Positions 1-10,779 of a stretch of DNA of 64,000 nt are shown piece by piece (position 1 is the first letter of the stretch; each line of letters starts with the position of its first letter). The position numbers were made by a program, and so were the translations under genes. The notes beneath the pieces are model-generated. The model did not search any database and had not been told where the DNA came from. It worked only from the letters and a program-made list of their open reading frames with translations. The stretch is from Juglans regia (Eukaryota; Streptophyta; Magnoliopsida; Fagales; Juglandaceae), in assembly GCF_001411555.2 (NCBI RefSeq), contig NC_049905.1, forward strand, positions 17,152,891-17,216,890, given 5' to 3'.

Positions 1-383
1 ATTCAAACTTTTCAGCTGGCCAACCTGTCCATGGATCTGGATTCTTTGGCTGCTGATGTTGGTAGTTTCAGATTATGAGATCACCTTTCATATTTTTTGC
101 AAATTTAAGGTCCCTATAGTGAATTTATTATTTTCTCAAATAAGCGTTTATGGGTTAGATGTTTGATTTCCATGGTGGTTGGCAGGACTCAACTTGACCG
201 TTGAGAATGTGGAGTCAGTTTCTTATTTTATCAGATGAATAATTATCATGAATGAACCGATAATGATGTTAACATTACCAGATCAATCTTTTTAATATGT
301 TATTGTTCTTCCAATTTGACTTGCACCCTAGTATATGGGTGTATAAAGGGAAGTGGTTCTTTAATGAAGAAAATGTTCTGCAG
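1..383 (+). other. intron of SWA2-like gene (no exon recognised)
   Basis: I see no coding exon of the SWA2-like gene here. The stretch ends in a good acceptor (ttctgcag) directly before the exon at 384. The exons for the N-terminal and middle parts of the protein must lie left of the window. An open frame runs over positions 1-60 but resembles nothing I know from this family, so I treat it as intron. Confidence 0.6.
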
Positions 384-2709
384 GCAGAAATGTTTATTGG
401 ACTTCTTCTTAGAGCTATGAAAAGTGATGTGAATTTGAAGCGTGTAGCTGCTTTTGCAAAGCGTGTGCTTCAGGTTAGTAACAAAATGCATTCTTGCTCT
501 TGTTAGACCTTTGTTTATCACACAGATGTCTGACAGCAACAATCTACATGGATAGCTCTGTACGCATTCGCTGTTGTAATGCACCCCGCTAATTTAAATT
601 GAGAAGTTATGTTTAAATAACATTCATCTATGCTGTTTTGGTACTACCTAGAAGAAAGAGGAATTTTTTAAATCGTGGGGAATTGGTCTTTCTTTTTTCT
701 TATCTTTTAGCATTTTGTAAGTTTTATAATATCCTTGAGGGTTGTGGGCATTGTTTCCGTCAATTAAATAATCTATGGCTTTGCTTGTCCTGCACTTTGA
801 AAAAGATTTACATATGCAAATACACCAACAGGTTGCACTTCGGCAGCCCCCTCAATATGCCTGTGGATGCCTTTTTCTCCTCTCTGAAGTTTTTAAAGCT
901 AGGCCACCCTTGTGGTAAGTAAGATTTTTGTGAACTGGCTTGGTCCCCTTATCATTACTTTTAAATTAAGAGTTCCAGCACCATGCAGGAACATGGTGCA
1001 TCAGAATGAGTCAATTGATGAAGAACTAGAACATTTTGAAGATTTTGTTGAAGAAACTGCCGAGGAACCAAGCACTGCAGCAAAGGAAGAGGAAAATGAT
1101 GGCGGGCTCGTTCACAGCACTGATGCTACCAACTCAGATGGTGAATCTTCAGAAGATGAAGATGAAGATGAATGTCCAGCTTTTAATTCTGAAGATGATG
1201 TTTCTGATGAAGCAGAGGAATTTCTTATGAGAAACGATTCAAAAGATATTGAGGAATCCAAAACAGTATCTCCTCTTAATGCGCAGCGACCTCAAGTATC
1301 TTCTAAGAAGTCTTTGCTGCCTGGAGGGTACGATCCACGGCACAGAGAGCCCTCTTACTGGTCAGTCATCTAATAGTCCCAGTTTATTTTTTATGGTTCC
1401 CACTTTCCATTGCTTGCAACACATTTAGGTGGCCAAGTAAAGACAACATCAATAGACTTGTCAGAAACTAATCTATATATTCGTTCCATGCAAGTTATTT
1501 CAAACGTTACCTATATATATATATATATATTATAATAAAGTTATTTCGTACTTTGAGGAAGATAGAACAGCTCCGCTGCAGGAACAACCTTTCTGGTTGT
1601 GTTGTCATATTCTTTTTTGAACATGTTGGTTCTTCTTTTTATCTTTCCTTTTAATGCACTTTCAGCAATGCGGACCGAGTAAGCTGGTGGGAGTTGGTGG
1701 TACTTGCTTCTCATGTGCATCCATCAGTTGCTACCATGGCTAATACTCTTCTTTCTGGGGCCAATATTGTCTACAATGGAAACCCACTGAATGACTTATC
1801 ACTTACCGCGTTTCTGGACAAGTTCATGGAGAAGAAACCAAAGCCATGCGCATGGCATGGTGGTTCTCAAATTGAACCTGCTAGGAAGGTTGGCTTACAT
1901 ACTGGAATTTCTAGACCAGTATCTATTTTGTTTTTTTTTTAAAAACAAAAAATTCTTCCCTTCAGGATGTAGAGTTCCTGCATCTTGCTCGAGTGATTGA
2001 ATCAGTTTCAGTGGACATTGACAAACTATCAAGCCAATTAATTATTTTTCTGATTTAACTTTTATTTCCCCAGCTTGACATGAACAACCTTTTAATTGGG
2101 CAAGAGATTCTTTCATTGGCTGAAGTTGACGTACCTCCAGAAGATGTGGTCTTCCACAAGTTTTATGCGAATAAAATGAATTCTTCAAAGAAACAAAAGA
2201 AGAAAAAGAAGAAAACCGCAGATGAAGAGGCAGCGGAAGATTTGTTTGACGTGGACGGTGGTGTGGATGGAGCTGATGAGAGTGATAATGAAGAAATTGA
2301 GAACATGCTGGATTCGGCTAATATTTCCATGAAAGCAGATGGTGACTATGATTATAATGATTTGGATGTAGTTGCCAATGAAGATGATGAAGACTTGGTC
2401 GGTAATGCTAGTGATGCAGAAAACGACGCCCCCTCGGATATTGCCGAGGGAGAAGATTTTGATGCCACTGCTGATGATGACATTGACATGGGGGATGCAG
2501 ATGATGGTAGCGATGATGAAGATGAGGTCTTTGACCAGAGAAGAAGAAAACGGAAGTCCAGTGGGAAGGCCACGGCATCCCCATTTGCAAGTCTAGAGGA
2601 CTATGAGCATTTGTTAAACGTGGATAGTCCTGCTAATGAGCAATCTACAAAAAAGAAGCCCAAATCACGAAAGAAGAAGAGGTCATCTTCCCGAGACGAA
2701 CCTGTTTGA
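384..2709 (+). CDS. SWA2: SLOW WALKER2 / NOC1 / CEBPZ-like ribosome biogenesis factor, 3' half (partial at left edge)
   Basis: Five exons: 384-473, 832-914, 989-1360, 1666-1888 and 2074-2709 (stop TGA). They total 1404 nt, 467 residues, with all junctions GT/AG and in phase. The family (yeast Noc1/Mak21, human CEBPZ, Arabidopsis SWA2) acts in the nucleolus on pre-60S assembly and export; loss of SWA2 slows female gametophyte divisions. Visible evidence: the CBF/Mak21 domain blocks AEMFIGLLLRAMKSD and LRQPPQYACGCLFLLSEVLK, an acidic linker, then SLLPGGYDPRHREPSYCNAD, SWWELVVLASHVHPSVATMA and NPLNDLSLTAFLDKFMEKKP. The last exon encodes FHKFYANKMN followed by a lysine-rich stretch, a long Asp/Glu-rich tail and a basic C-terminus, as expected for a nucleolar protein. 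The 5' part is outside the window. The assignment to the NOC1 family is firm; the Arabidopsis name is by homology. Confidence 0.93.
1501..1531. repeat. (TA)n microsatellite in SWA2 intron
   Basis: An alternating TA run of about 20 nt sits in the intron between the exons ending at 1360 and starting at 1666. It is a simple sequence with no sign of function. Confidence 0.8.
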
Positions 2710-3320
2710 CATCTCATTCACAATCCTTGTAGCTGTCTCCGAGGAAACAATTTTGTTCCCTATTCTTGTACCCAACATGTTTATTAGAAATGTTTTTGTT
2801 ATTTTCATGATCAAGCAGGATGGCTTAAAAATTTTGAGTGTGCAGACTAGCTCTTAAAAGTTATACTCTGATGTTTGTATGACCAAAGGCTGTAGAACGT
2901 TGTTCCCCATGCATACAAAGTACTAGTTTAAAGCCTGCTATCACATGCTAATCAGAATTGGAGCGCACAAATGTGGGCTCTCATGATTATTTCGCATAAA
3001 AATATGGTTTACGTGGAATCTATATAGAATTGACTCTCATATCCCCGGGACCACGAGCCTCTGCCAAGCACCACAGTCAACTTCCGAGCATTCGTTTCCC
3101 CATTAAACAACGATTACAAAGATTAATCAAACTCCCATTAAATGAATCATAACATAAGTCCATGACGATCACAAACTCATGAATACGAACATTGTTTTTG
3201 AGACAGTGTACATTGCTTCCTCATTCCATCCAAAAGCAAGACCTAAAACAAACCGAGGCCTACAACTTGAAACTCAAAGTTGTCTTTTCCCTCTGTGAAA
3301 CCCCCCCCCCCAATATCCTT
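2710..3320. other. convergent 3' flanks of SWA2 and the small HSP gene
   Basis: The stop codons of two convergent genes are about 610 bp apart and I see no other gene between them. The stretch should hold both 3' UTRs. A run of 11 C (3301-3311) lies 9 bp beyond the heat-shock stop codon; on the mRNA strand it reads as 11 G near the start of the 3' UTR. Confidence 0.6.
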
Positions 3321-4002
3321 TTAGGAAACAGTAATTTCCACGGTTTTGGGCTTGTTTGGATGAGGAAGCTTCTCAACCACCACAGCCAAAACCCCATTCT
3401 CGCATTTGGCTGTGATGATCGACACATTCGCATTTTTGGGCAAGCGAAACTTCCTCAAGAGCTTTTGGGGTACCCTCCTCTCAAGCCTGAGGTACTTGCA
3501 ACCTTCCTCGCCATCTTCACGTTTTCTCTTTCCACCACTACGGATCACAAGGGTGTTCTTATCTTCGACCGTCACCTGCAACAAATTCATTGATGCACGA
3601 CAAACAATACCAACAAAGAGATTTCAGCAACCATTCTGATATGGAGAAGTATACAATATGAACACGGGATAATACAAAGAGGAGACTACATCAAAAACCA
3701 GCCTCCCATCTCGCATTCGCTACGCGAAATATATAAAACACAGCTATATGAGAAGTTGGGATAGAAAGATGCACCTGAATATCAGACTTGGACAGGCCAG
3801 ACACGTCCATGTAGAAAATGTACTCCTTGGGAGTCTCTAAAATGTCAGCCGGAATGCTCAACACGCCCTTGTTCTCAATGGACTGCGGTGGCCGCGAAGT
3901 AAACATTAATTTCTCACCGCTCTTCGGGAAATTGAACAACCGTCTCACCGCCGACGCCCAGTCCCCAACAAACCCATTCGAGTCCGCAACAACACGACTC
4001 AT
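3321..4002 (-). CDS. HSP17.4-CIII: class III small heat-shock protein (HSP17.4-CIII type)
   Basis: Two exons, 4002-3775 (76 codons) and 3575-3321 (84 codons plus TAA), with one GT/AG phase-0 intron of 199 bp; product 160 residues. It is an ATP-independent holdase chaperone of the alpha-crystallin family; class III members are nuclear/cytosolic in plants. Evidence: [20 protein letters not shown] and [13 protein letters not shown] open the alpha-crystallin domain (about residue 46 on). [27 protein letters not shown] and [20 protein letters not shown] follow, with the GVL signature and C-terminal [10 protein letters not shown]. The [10 protein letters not shown] block and the intron are typical of class III. 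I chose the ATG at 4002; an in-frame GTG upstream is not a start. On the minus strand a TATA-like TTTATATT lies about 75-85 bp upstream. Complete and apparently intact. Confidence 0.94.
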
Positions 4003-4074
4003 TTTCACTCCTCAATAGCCCACAAATGCCCCGTAAAGCCTAGACAAATACATTTACCACATTAGTTCTTGTTA

Positions 4075-4496
4075 AAAAATATAAACCTTCAGCAAGAAAC
4101 TACAACAGCCCATGGAGAAGACTGGTACTATGACATTAGGAGCCCAGACTCTGTTTTTCCCAAGGGAAAAGGTAGAGATTAGAGAAAGTGAAGCAAAATG
4201 CCAATGAGTGAAGAATGTGAGCATCTCATTAATGTCGATCTATGTTTAGGAGTTCGGCAGTAAGTAACCATATACAATTGAAAAACAAAAGACTTAACCT
4301 CTGTTTGGTTTTCCGAGAAAATGAGAAACCCTTGTTGCTTACATATTGAGGCCTAAATAATGGACTTCCTGATTAGCGCAAGAAGAGGATTACGCAACGA
4401 AGAAAGTAAGTCCAAGCAGCAGATTGTTTGCCGAGAAAATGTGGGGATTGCTATAAATGGATGAAAGCTAAGAGGTAGGAAAGTTCGAGAGGGTCA
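4075..4496 (-). promoter_or_regulatory. tentative promoter of the small HSP gene
   Basis: On the minus strand a TATA-like TTTATATTTT lies near 4077-4085, about 80 bp before the ATG. The only good heat-shock-element dyad I find is GAAAGTTC (GAA-AG-TTC) at 4489-4496, too far for a classical HSE array. The heat response is therefore inferred from the gene family, not from the promoter. Confidence 0.3.
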
Positions 4497-4619
4497 CCCG
4501 AAGGGTCTACAAAGAGTTGTCATTTGGAGGGGTCGAGTGCTTACACGTGTATTTCTCCAGGATAGTGTGGAATCCTCTGATTGTTTAACGGTCAATTGTG
4601 TGTTGACGTGTCAATTGGA

Positions 4620-4937
4620 TACGTTTGGATGATGAATGTATTTGAGAATATTATTGAAAATAATAATAAAATATTAAATAATAGAAAAAAAAATAATGAA
4701 TATTAATAATAAATAAATAAAGAGTAATAATAAAATAAAAAATAATAATGATAGTGTTTAAGAGTATCTCAAGTATTTTCCGTATATATTTGGATAGTGA
4801 GATATTTTCAAATATTTTATGAATAGTAATAAAAAAATAATTATAGAATATTTAATAGTAGTGAAAAATAGATATAAGTAAAAATAAAATAATAAATAAT
4901 AATAAAATATTTTAAAAATACCTCAAATATTTTCAAG
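4620..4937. repeat. AT-rich MITE-like pair (TTTGGATGATGA / TTTGGATAGTGAGAT family)
   Basis: Two similar units of about 160 bp stand head to tail (about 4620-4778 and 4779-4937). Each starts 'tttggatgatga' or 'tttggatagtgagat' and ends in 'gtatctcaagtattttc' or 'acctcaaatattttc', so the ends of a unit are partly inverted repeats. Related copies occur at about 47250-47450 (opposite orientation) and 51035-51175. They are probably non-autonomous DNA transposons; I cannot name the superfamily. Confidence 0.55.
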
Positions 4938-5329
4938 TTGGTCCCAAGCTACAGTCTTTGAAGTTGAAGCCCCTCATTGGGCTATTAACCGGCAAGTCTG
5001 CCGTCTAGCCCAATCAAATGGCGGTTGGTCAGGGCATTCAGGCTCTAAAGCTCTTCGATCAGGCCCATGATTATGGTTCTTTTCTTTCAGTTCAAGTCCC
5101 TGATGTTGCATGGCTAACATGTCTGCGATAGATTGGACTCTCGCCATTTCTTTGATTTGATTGAAGTTATTGGATTTGTGAGGCCCTTTGGAGGCCCATG
5201 TATCAAAAGACAAAAAGAGAACTTGAATTAATTGAGATGGTTTGTATGAGGAGAAAAGATAGTTATGTTGTTAAAGCCCCTAAAAAAACAAGAGTTGTTG
5301 GTCTTGTGGAAAATTTCATTTTTTTCAAC

Positions 5330-5570
5330 AAGGAAGGCACTACTATGCCGCCCAATAGTTACCGTTCCATTTGACCGCTCAGTGAATTTCTTTTTTTCTT
5401 TTTTAATTAATGATGAAGGAAGTGATTTTAAGGGTATTGGTATATTTTTTTTATTATTTTAAATATTTAAATATATTTAAAAAATATAAATAGAAAAATG
5501 AAAAAAAAAAAGGTTACAAAAGTAACTAGCGGTAACAATAAGTGGTGCTACTCAGACGGATGATTTGCTT
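5330..5570. repeat. dispersed repeat, second copy at about 50640-50850
   Basis: The two places share, in order: a short GC-containing start, 'aatgat(g)aagg/aagaagtgattttaag.gtattggtatattttttta', an 'aaatatttaaatatatt' block, an A-run and 'ggtgctactcag'. The order is the same in both copies, so this is one repeat family, probably a small non-autonomous transposon. Confidence 0.55.
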
Positions 5571-6599
5571 AGATTGTTTTGGAACCGAACATGATTATTA
5601 ATATCCTAACATATATTAATTACACGACTCGATCAATTCTTTAAAAATGCATTGATTATTTATGATGTTTCTTGTAAATTAAGCACATGATCCAAGCTCT
5701 AAAAATCTTCCATTTATATATAGATCACAACCTGATATCCTCGAGCACATGCCCCCTAAGCGGCTAATCCTAACAACCATATATACTCGAGATTTTAGGA
5801 TCATTTTATTCATTCAGCCGTATATCAATCGCTCGAGGAAGAGAGAACAGCAACATGTGGGAGCTGCATTGCAACATATATATTAATACCTTTATTACCT
5901 TTCAACAAGAGTAATTTGAATGTTCCTAATCATTTTCTATTATGAACCAGACCAAATTATTGTGCATGTTTTTTTTCTTTAAGGTCGACAAAGAACATAG
6001 CCTGAACTTATATTTCCTGTTTTATATTGATTATAACTATGATTTAGTAATTTAATTTCTTATAGCTAATTAAGATGATGAGGCCCACCTGCAAGACAAG
6101 AGCTAGCAAAAGCAAAAGGGGGCATGACAAGAAACCAAATTAAGCGTGGCTTGCTGTTAGGTATCCTATATCTAACTTGTTCGAGCTGCTAATTGCAAGA
6201 AGAAATACTGTTGGAGCAGAATTACATGCTGGAATGTTGGACCTGCCGGATCTCCCTTGGGCCTAATTAGCGGTTTTAAATGTTTAAAGAGCAATAATTT
6301 GTACAAGTCCCAAATATATAAGTCTCGTAATGACTTGCACAAAACTTGTACACTTTAAGATTATAGATCATAGCATTACTACATACCGAAAAGTTGTGTC
6401 TCTCTATTGAAATTTTGTTTTCTTTCTTTCTCACTCAATTTTTTTCTCTTTTGAACATTAACATGATCCCCATACATACTAATAACTTTAAGTCCCATTT
6501 GTTTTCAGAGAGAGAGAGAGCTGATGGATGAGAGAGAGAGAGAGGGGGGGTAGATGAGGTCTGGAGACTGGTGCGTTTTGCATTAAAAAAAAATAGACA

Positions 6600-6652
6600 T
6601 GTGTGCTACGGATCAGCCGTGAACAGTGGCTGATCCTAATCCGTAGCACAGC
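6600..6652. repeat. short perfect-arm inverted repeat (hairpin)
   Basis: The left arm 'tgtgctacggatcagcc' and the right arm 'ggctgatcctaatccgtagcaca' are reverse complements except for a 6-base bulge in the right arm; the loop is about 9 bases. It may be the core of a small MITE or a foldback hairpin. It lies about 190 bp upstream of the ORF at 6839. Confidence 0.6.
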
Positions 6653-6838
6653 TCAAAGTTTAATGGGCTAATTACTAGTATGCCACTCGCCTAGTATTCC
6701 TATTACTTTGCATAGAGTCCTTAGGCTCCATAAACCCTACTCTCTCTCTGTGTGCTTGCGCAAAGTTGCAACTTTACGACCTCCCCCAACTCTCCATTTA
6801 AAACTTGAAACCCTCGTCTTGGAGCTCCTTATTTGATA

Positions 6839-7108
6839 ATGGTTGTTTCACTGAAATCGAAGAAACCTTCGAAGGCTCCAGAAGACATAGATACTCTCAA
6901 ATCCGACGTAGCCTCATTTGCTTCTTCTCTCGGCCTTTCCTCCCCTCCCCCACCTTCGTCCTACTCAGGCTTCAACGATTTCTATTTTCGAAAAATAGGT
7001 CCTCTCAAACTAAAACCCACAAAACCACACAAGTCAAAGACCCAAAACACCAACATTGGAAAAAGCCTGAGGGAAGCTTTTTCCGGGCAGGGAAATCAGA
7101 ACAGCTAA
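6839..7108 (+). pseudogene. 89-codon ORF, possible stranded first exon of a SWA2-like gene
   Basis: The ORF starts at an ATG in good context and ends after 89 codons. The product contains DIDTLKSDVASFASSLGLS, a proline/serine stretch, SGFNDFYFRK and a lysine/proline-rich part. The block 'LKSDVASFASSLGLS...GFND.DFRK.GP.K' fits my memory of the N-terminus of plant SWA2/NOC1 proteins, whose 3' half lies at 384-2709 on the same strand. The reading frame then stops, and no further SWA2 exon follows. Codon use looks host-like (TCN serines, CTC leucines), unlike the surrounding AT-rich DNA. My reading is a partial duplication of the first exon and perhaps its promoter. The alternative is an unrelated small gene. 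The family link rests on memory and is not certain. Confidence 0.45.
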
Positions 7109-7209
7109 AAGAGAGAAAAAAAAAACTAGAGTTCATTCAAGTTTTTGCATAAAAAAGCAGAGTCTGTTTCGACGCCTACTATAAGCAATAAGGATAAACC
7201 TTACAAATC

Positions 7210-8160
7210 ATAAAAGGCCATGGGCCTGAATTGGGCTTCCTAACATCAACCCATAATTGGTGCGTTTTATATATATTAATTTGTATAAGTTTTATATATA
7301 ATGTATAATTATATGTAAGATTTTTATATTATATATAATATATATAATTATATATCATATATGAAATAATTTCATATTATAATTTATAAATTATAACATA
7401 AAATGTTAATCTTAAATATGAAAATTTGTAATTTGTTTGATCATATGCTATTAATATAATTATATATAAGATAATGTTATTATAAAATAAAAGTTTAATC
7501 TTAAAAAATAAAATTTAATTGATCTTGTATTTCATAGCTATACTAATATAGTTTATAGCTATACTATATTAGAAAATTTAATATATTACATATATTATAT
7601 AGCTATAATAATATACTAATATATAGTTTATAACTAATACTAATATATAGCTATACTAATAGTCTAATATAGACTATAGTTATATTTATACTAATATAGT
7701 TATACTAAATCACTACAAGTTTATAACTAATACTAATATATAATTATACTAATAATCTAATATTAATACTATTATACTATTAGTTTAATATAGACTATAG
7801 TTATACTTATACTAATATAGTTATACTAAATCAATATAACTAATACTAATATATAACTATACTAGTGAGCTAATATTAATACTATTAGACTAGTCTATTA
7901 TATTATATAGATATACTAATATATAAGTCTATAACTATTTAACTAATACTAATAGTTTAATATAGATTATAGTTATAGTTATACTAATATAGTTATACTA
8001 AATCAATATAATTAATACTAATATATAACTATACTAGTAGGCTAATATTAATACTATTAGACTAGTCTAATATATTATATAGCTATACTAATTATAAGTC
8101 TATAATTATTTAATAGACAATCTATTCAATATAATAACAATATAATAGACAATAGCTCTG
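7210..8160. repeat. AT-rich, satellite-like region with ~165-bp direct repeats
   Basis: The DNA is nearly all A and T, built from variants of 'ctatactaatatagttatacta' and 'taatactaatatataacta'. From 7668 on, longer units recur: about 7668-7787, 7790-7957 and 7960-8113 share 'gactatagttata..tatactaatatagttatactaaatca' through 'attaatactattagactagtcta'. The last two are nearly the same over about 155 bp. There is no coding potential. Confidence 0.75.
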
Positions 8161-8199
8161 ATATTAAAGACGTAAATCCAAAGTAATAAATTGATAAAG

Positions 8200-8330
8200 A
8201 CAATTGTTTAATAATAATAATAATATGCGATATAACCAACCATATGCATGAGAGCAAATAAAACAGGCGGTATAACCGACCATATGCATGATAAAATAAA
8301 TAAGATAAAAGAGATATATAAAATAAACTT
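8200..8330. repeat. short direct repeat 'gcggtataaccgaccatatgcatga'
   Basis: 'gcgatataaccaaccatatgcatga' (about 8227) recurs as 'gcggtataaccgaccatatgcatga' (about 8268), next to an (AAT)n run. It sits between the AT-rich block and the pararetrovirus remnant and could belong to the non-coding end of either. Confidence 0.5.
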
Positions 8331-8479
8331 CATTAAAGACATAAACTTCATAGACGAAGTTCTTTGTCCTTATTCTTTTAATGAGATAATATTTTTGACA
8401 ACTTTCATCTGTTATGTTGACTAATTGAGAAAGTAGTAATCTTTTGGAATCACATCATTTGAGGGTCATAATTTGTTAA

Positions 8480-9203
8480 TTCCAGATTGAACGGGTCTTG
8501 GGAACCCATCAGAGGTACTAGATGGTAGGGTGAATAATCTTGAGAATGAGAGGCCTATTGAGAAGGAGATGCCTGATGGACCGGTGATAATGCAGGTTGC
8601 AGTAATGGAGATAATCTGACTAGATGTTGTGCATCTTCTTCATCATTGCTATCTTAAACTTGTGACATTGTTTCGGCTAATTTTTTCAAATCTTTCTTGC
8701 TAATAATGGATGCTAATTGTGCCTGAAATCTACTCCGTTGGACTAGAACTTCTAGAGCTTTAATAATTTTTGAAAACATTTTTAAGACATGATCATAATT
8801 GTATTTTTTCCACCATTTGACAGAAATTTGGCAGGCTAATAACATAATGATTTTGAAAGAGGAATGATGTTTGATAACATATTCTCATTGCATAATCCAA
8901 TTTAATTTTGTTTTGAAGAAGAAAAGAAGAAGTGGTGAACAATGACTTGATGCTGGTGGGTTGTCATTTTGTGAAGTAAAAATTCGAAAACTTTCTTGGA
9001 GGAAGAGAGGAAGGAGAAGAGGTTTGGGTCCATAATAATCCCACCATGGTGAAAATCATTTTGGGAGTGTCTTGATTTATTGTAATTTGTCAAAATGAAG
9101 GAATCACGAATGATGCAAATTTTTGTTTTGTTTTAAAAACATTTTTGTCCATGCTTGTTGATAATCATAATATGGCGGATCATAAGGTTTAGAAAATTTC
9201 TTG
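8480..9203 (-). pseudogene. degraded 3' part of the pararetroviral last ORF
   Basis: Two short open pieces (9093-8902 and 8845-8654) continue the ORF at 9770-9204 in shifted frames. Blocks such as LLACQISVKWWKKYNYD belong to the same protein as I know it from endogenous copies in other plants. Stops and frameshifts separate the pieces. The function of this last ORF is not known to me. Confidence 0.55.
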
Positions 9204-9770
9204 TTAAATAGGGATTTTTCCCCATTGTTCCAGAGTAAGAACCTGTTTAATAGTAACTTTATGAAAGGCAATAATTGGAGATGCAGGTGGAGATGATTGA
9301 GTTTGAAGGGAACAAGGGATCTCAGAGAGAATAATTGAGTCAGTGTCTACTAATATGAATTCATAAAAATGTTGAAGTTTTTTAATGTTTTGTGGGATAT
9401 AATGCCAATCTGGTAAAATAAATGCATCAAGTAATCTTTGGGGGTCAGACATGTATTGAATTTCAAGCTCGATGGGGAAGACTGGATGCCAGTGAGATTT
9501 AATAATATGAGATGTAGAAGGCTGAAATAGTAATGGAGGATTAATAATTTGAGAATGAGAAGAAGAAGGAGAAACAGTTTTGGAGTATGTCGATAATTTT
9601 GGAGAAGTTAATAGTGAAAATGGATTGTAAGATGATCTAATATTTTGTTGCAATGTCCTCAATACCTTATACGGCTTTGAAGTTGCAGAAGGACATGGTG
9701 AATGATAGGGAGGAAATGGTGGCCGAGTATAAGAGGATTTAGATTTTACTTTTGACTTTGAGGATGACAT
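9204..9770 (-). pseudogene. pararetroviral last ORF (downstream of RNase H), N-terminal part
   Basis: An ORF of 188 codons starts about 30 bp after the degenerate RNase H region. The N-terminus is Ser/Lys/Pro-rich (SYTRPPFPPYHSP), followed by YKVLRTLQQNIRSSYNPFS and a hydrophobic/aromatic part with DPQRLLDAFILPDWHYIPQN. Its position after pol equals that of the inclusion-body/transactivator ORF of caulimoviruses, but I see no motif proving that role. It is open to its end at 9204, then frame-broken. Confidence 0.6.
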
Positions 9771-9799
9771 GATTTTCTCTGTAAGAATTCTCGAGATAG

Positions 9800-10700
9800 A
9801 AAATAAGGAAAATAATTAGATTCTCATTTAACATGTTCAGTATCAAAATAAAAAATACTTAATATAGCTTGCCAACTAGCAAATATCTGTTTAGCAGCCA
9901 GGTTTTTCATATCTTTAATCAAAATTTCCTTGGCTGATTTACAATCTATTCTAAGTAAAAAAATTTAATTTAACAAATTATCCTGAAATTTAGAAATACA
10001 TAATACAATAGCTAAAATTTCTTTTTTAAAAGTACCATAATTCTTTTGGGCAGAATTCCAACATCCTGAATGAAATCGAACAATCTGTTTAGAATCGATT
10101 GATAATTTTTGTTTCATAATACCTCCATAATCAAGATCAGAGGCATCTATTTCAACAATTTTAAAAGTATGAGGTGATGAAAGTCCTAAATATGGTAATT
10201 TCTTAACGTGAGACTTAATCTGTTTTATAATATTTGTATGTTTTTCTGTCCATGGAGGTATATTCTTTTTTAATCTTTTAAATGATGGTTTGCATAATGA
10301 CCTGAGAGATTGATAAAAGTCTACAACATAGTTGAGACTTCTCAGAAATCTTTGTAATTTTTGTTTATGTTTTATTTCATCTGGAAATTTATTAGCAAAT
10401 TATGTTGCTCTACTAATTGGTATAATAGTTCCTTGATGAATATCATGTCCGAGGAATCTAACTTTGTTTTGAAATAATTTTATTTTTGGTGTTGAAACAA
10501 CTAATCAATTTTATTTAATAATTTGAACAAAAGTATTTAAGTGTTTCTAGTGTTGTTCAAAAGATGAGGAAAATATTAATACATCATCTATATAAACTAT
10601 TAAAAAATGAGTAAAATGGGTAAATATTTCGTTCATAATATTTTGAAATTCACTAGGGGCATTTTTTAATCCAAATGGGATTGTAAATGCCGTTTTTTGT
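9800..10700 (-). pseudogene. pararetroviral reverse transcriptase (C-terminal part) and RNase H
   Basis: On the minus strand the RT active-site motif IVYIDDVLIFSS is read at about 10600-10565, preceded by an 'IPFGLKNAPSEFQ'-type block near 10690-10650. The RNase H start EIDASDLDYGG is at about 10155-10120. These are classical RT and RNase H landmarks in the right order and spacing. In-frame stops and frame changes occur throughout. The N-terminal RT and the protease are absent (see the break near 10700). Confidence 0.8.
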
Positions 10701-10779
10701 TAGAATAATTTTTATAAATTATTTTTCCTTTTTTGTTTCTTTTTGAATGAGCTACTAATGGAGTTTATTCAAACTGTTC

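Larger units (their letters stand above)
4938..6838. other. intergenic stretch without recognised host gene
   Basis: The minus-strand ORF at 4974-5213 (79 aa) resembles nothing I know and has no gene context. A dispersed repeat lies at 5330-5570 and GA-rich microsatellites at 6508-6549. A short inverted repeat lies at 6600-6652. The rest is AT-rich and looks non-coding. Confidence 0.5.

Noticed and set aside
2352..2590. Minus-strand Ser/His-rich ORFs over the SWA2 last exon
   Set aside because: They are complements of the Asp/Glu-rich coding sequence and have no gene context.
3192..3639. Plus-strand ORFs over the small heat-shock gene
   Set aside because: They lie antisense to a well-supported exon and are shadows of it.
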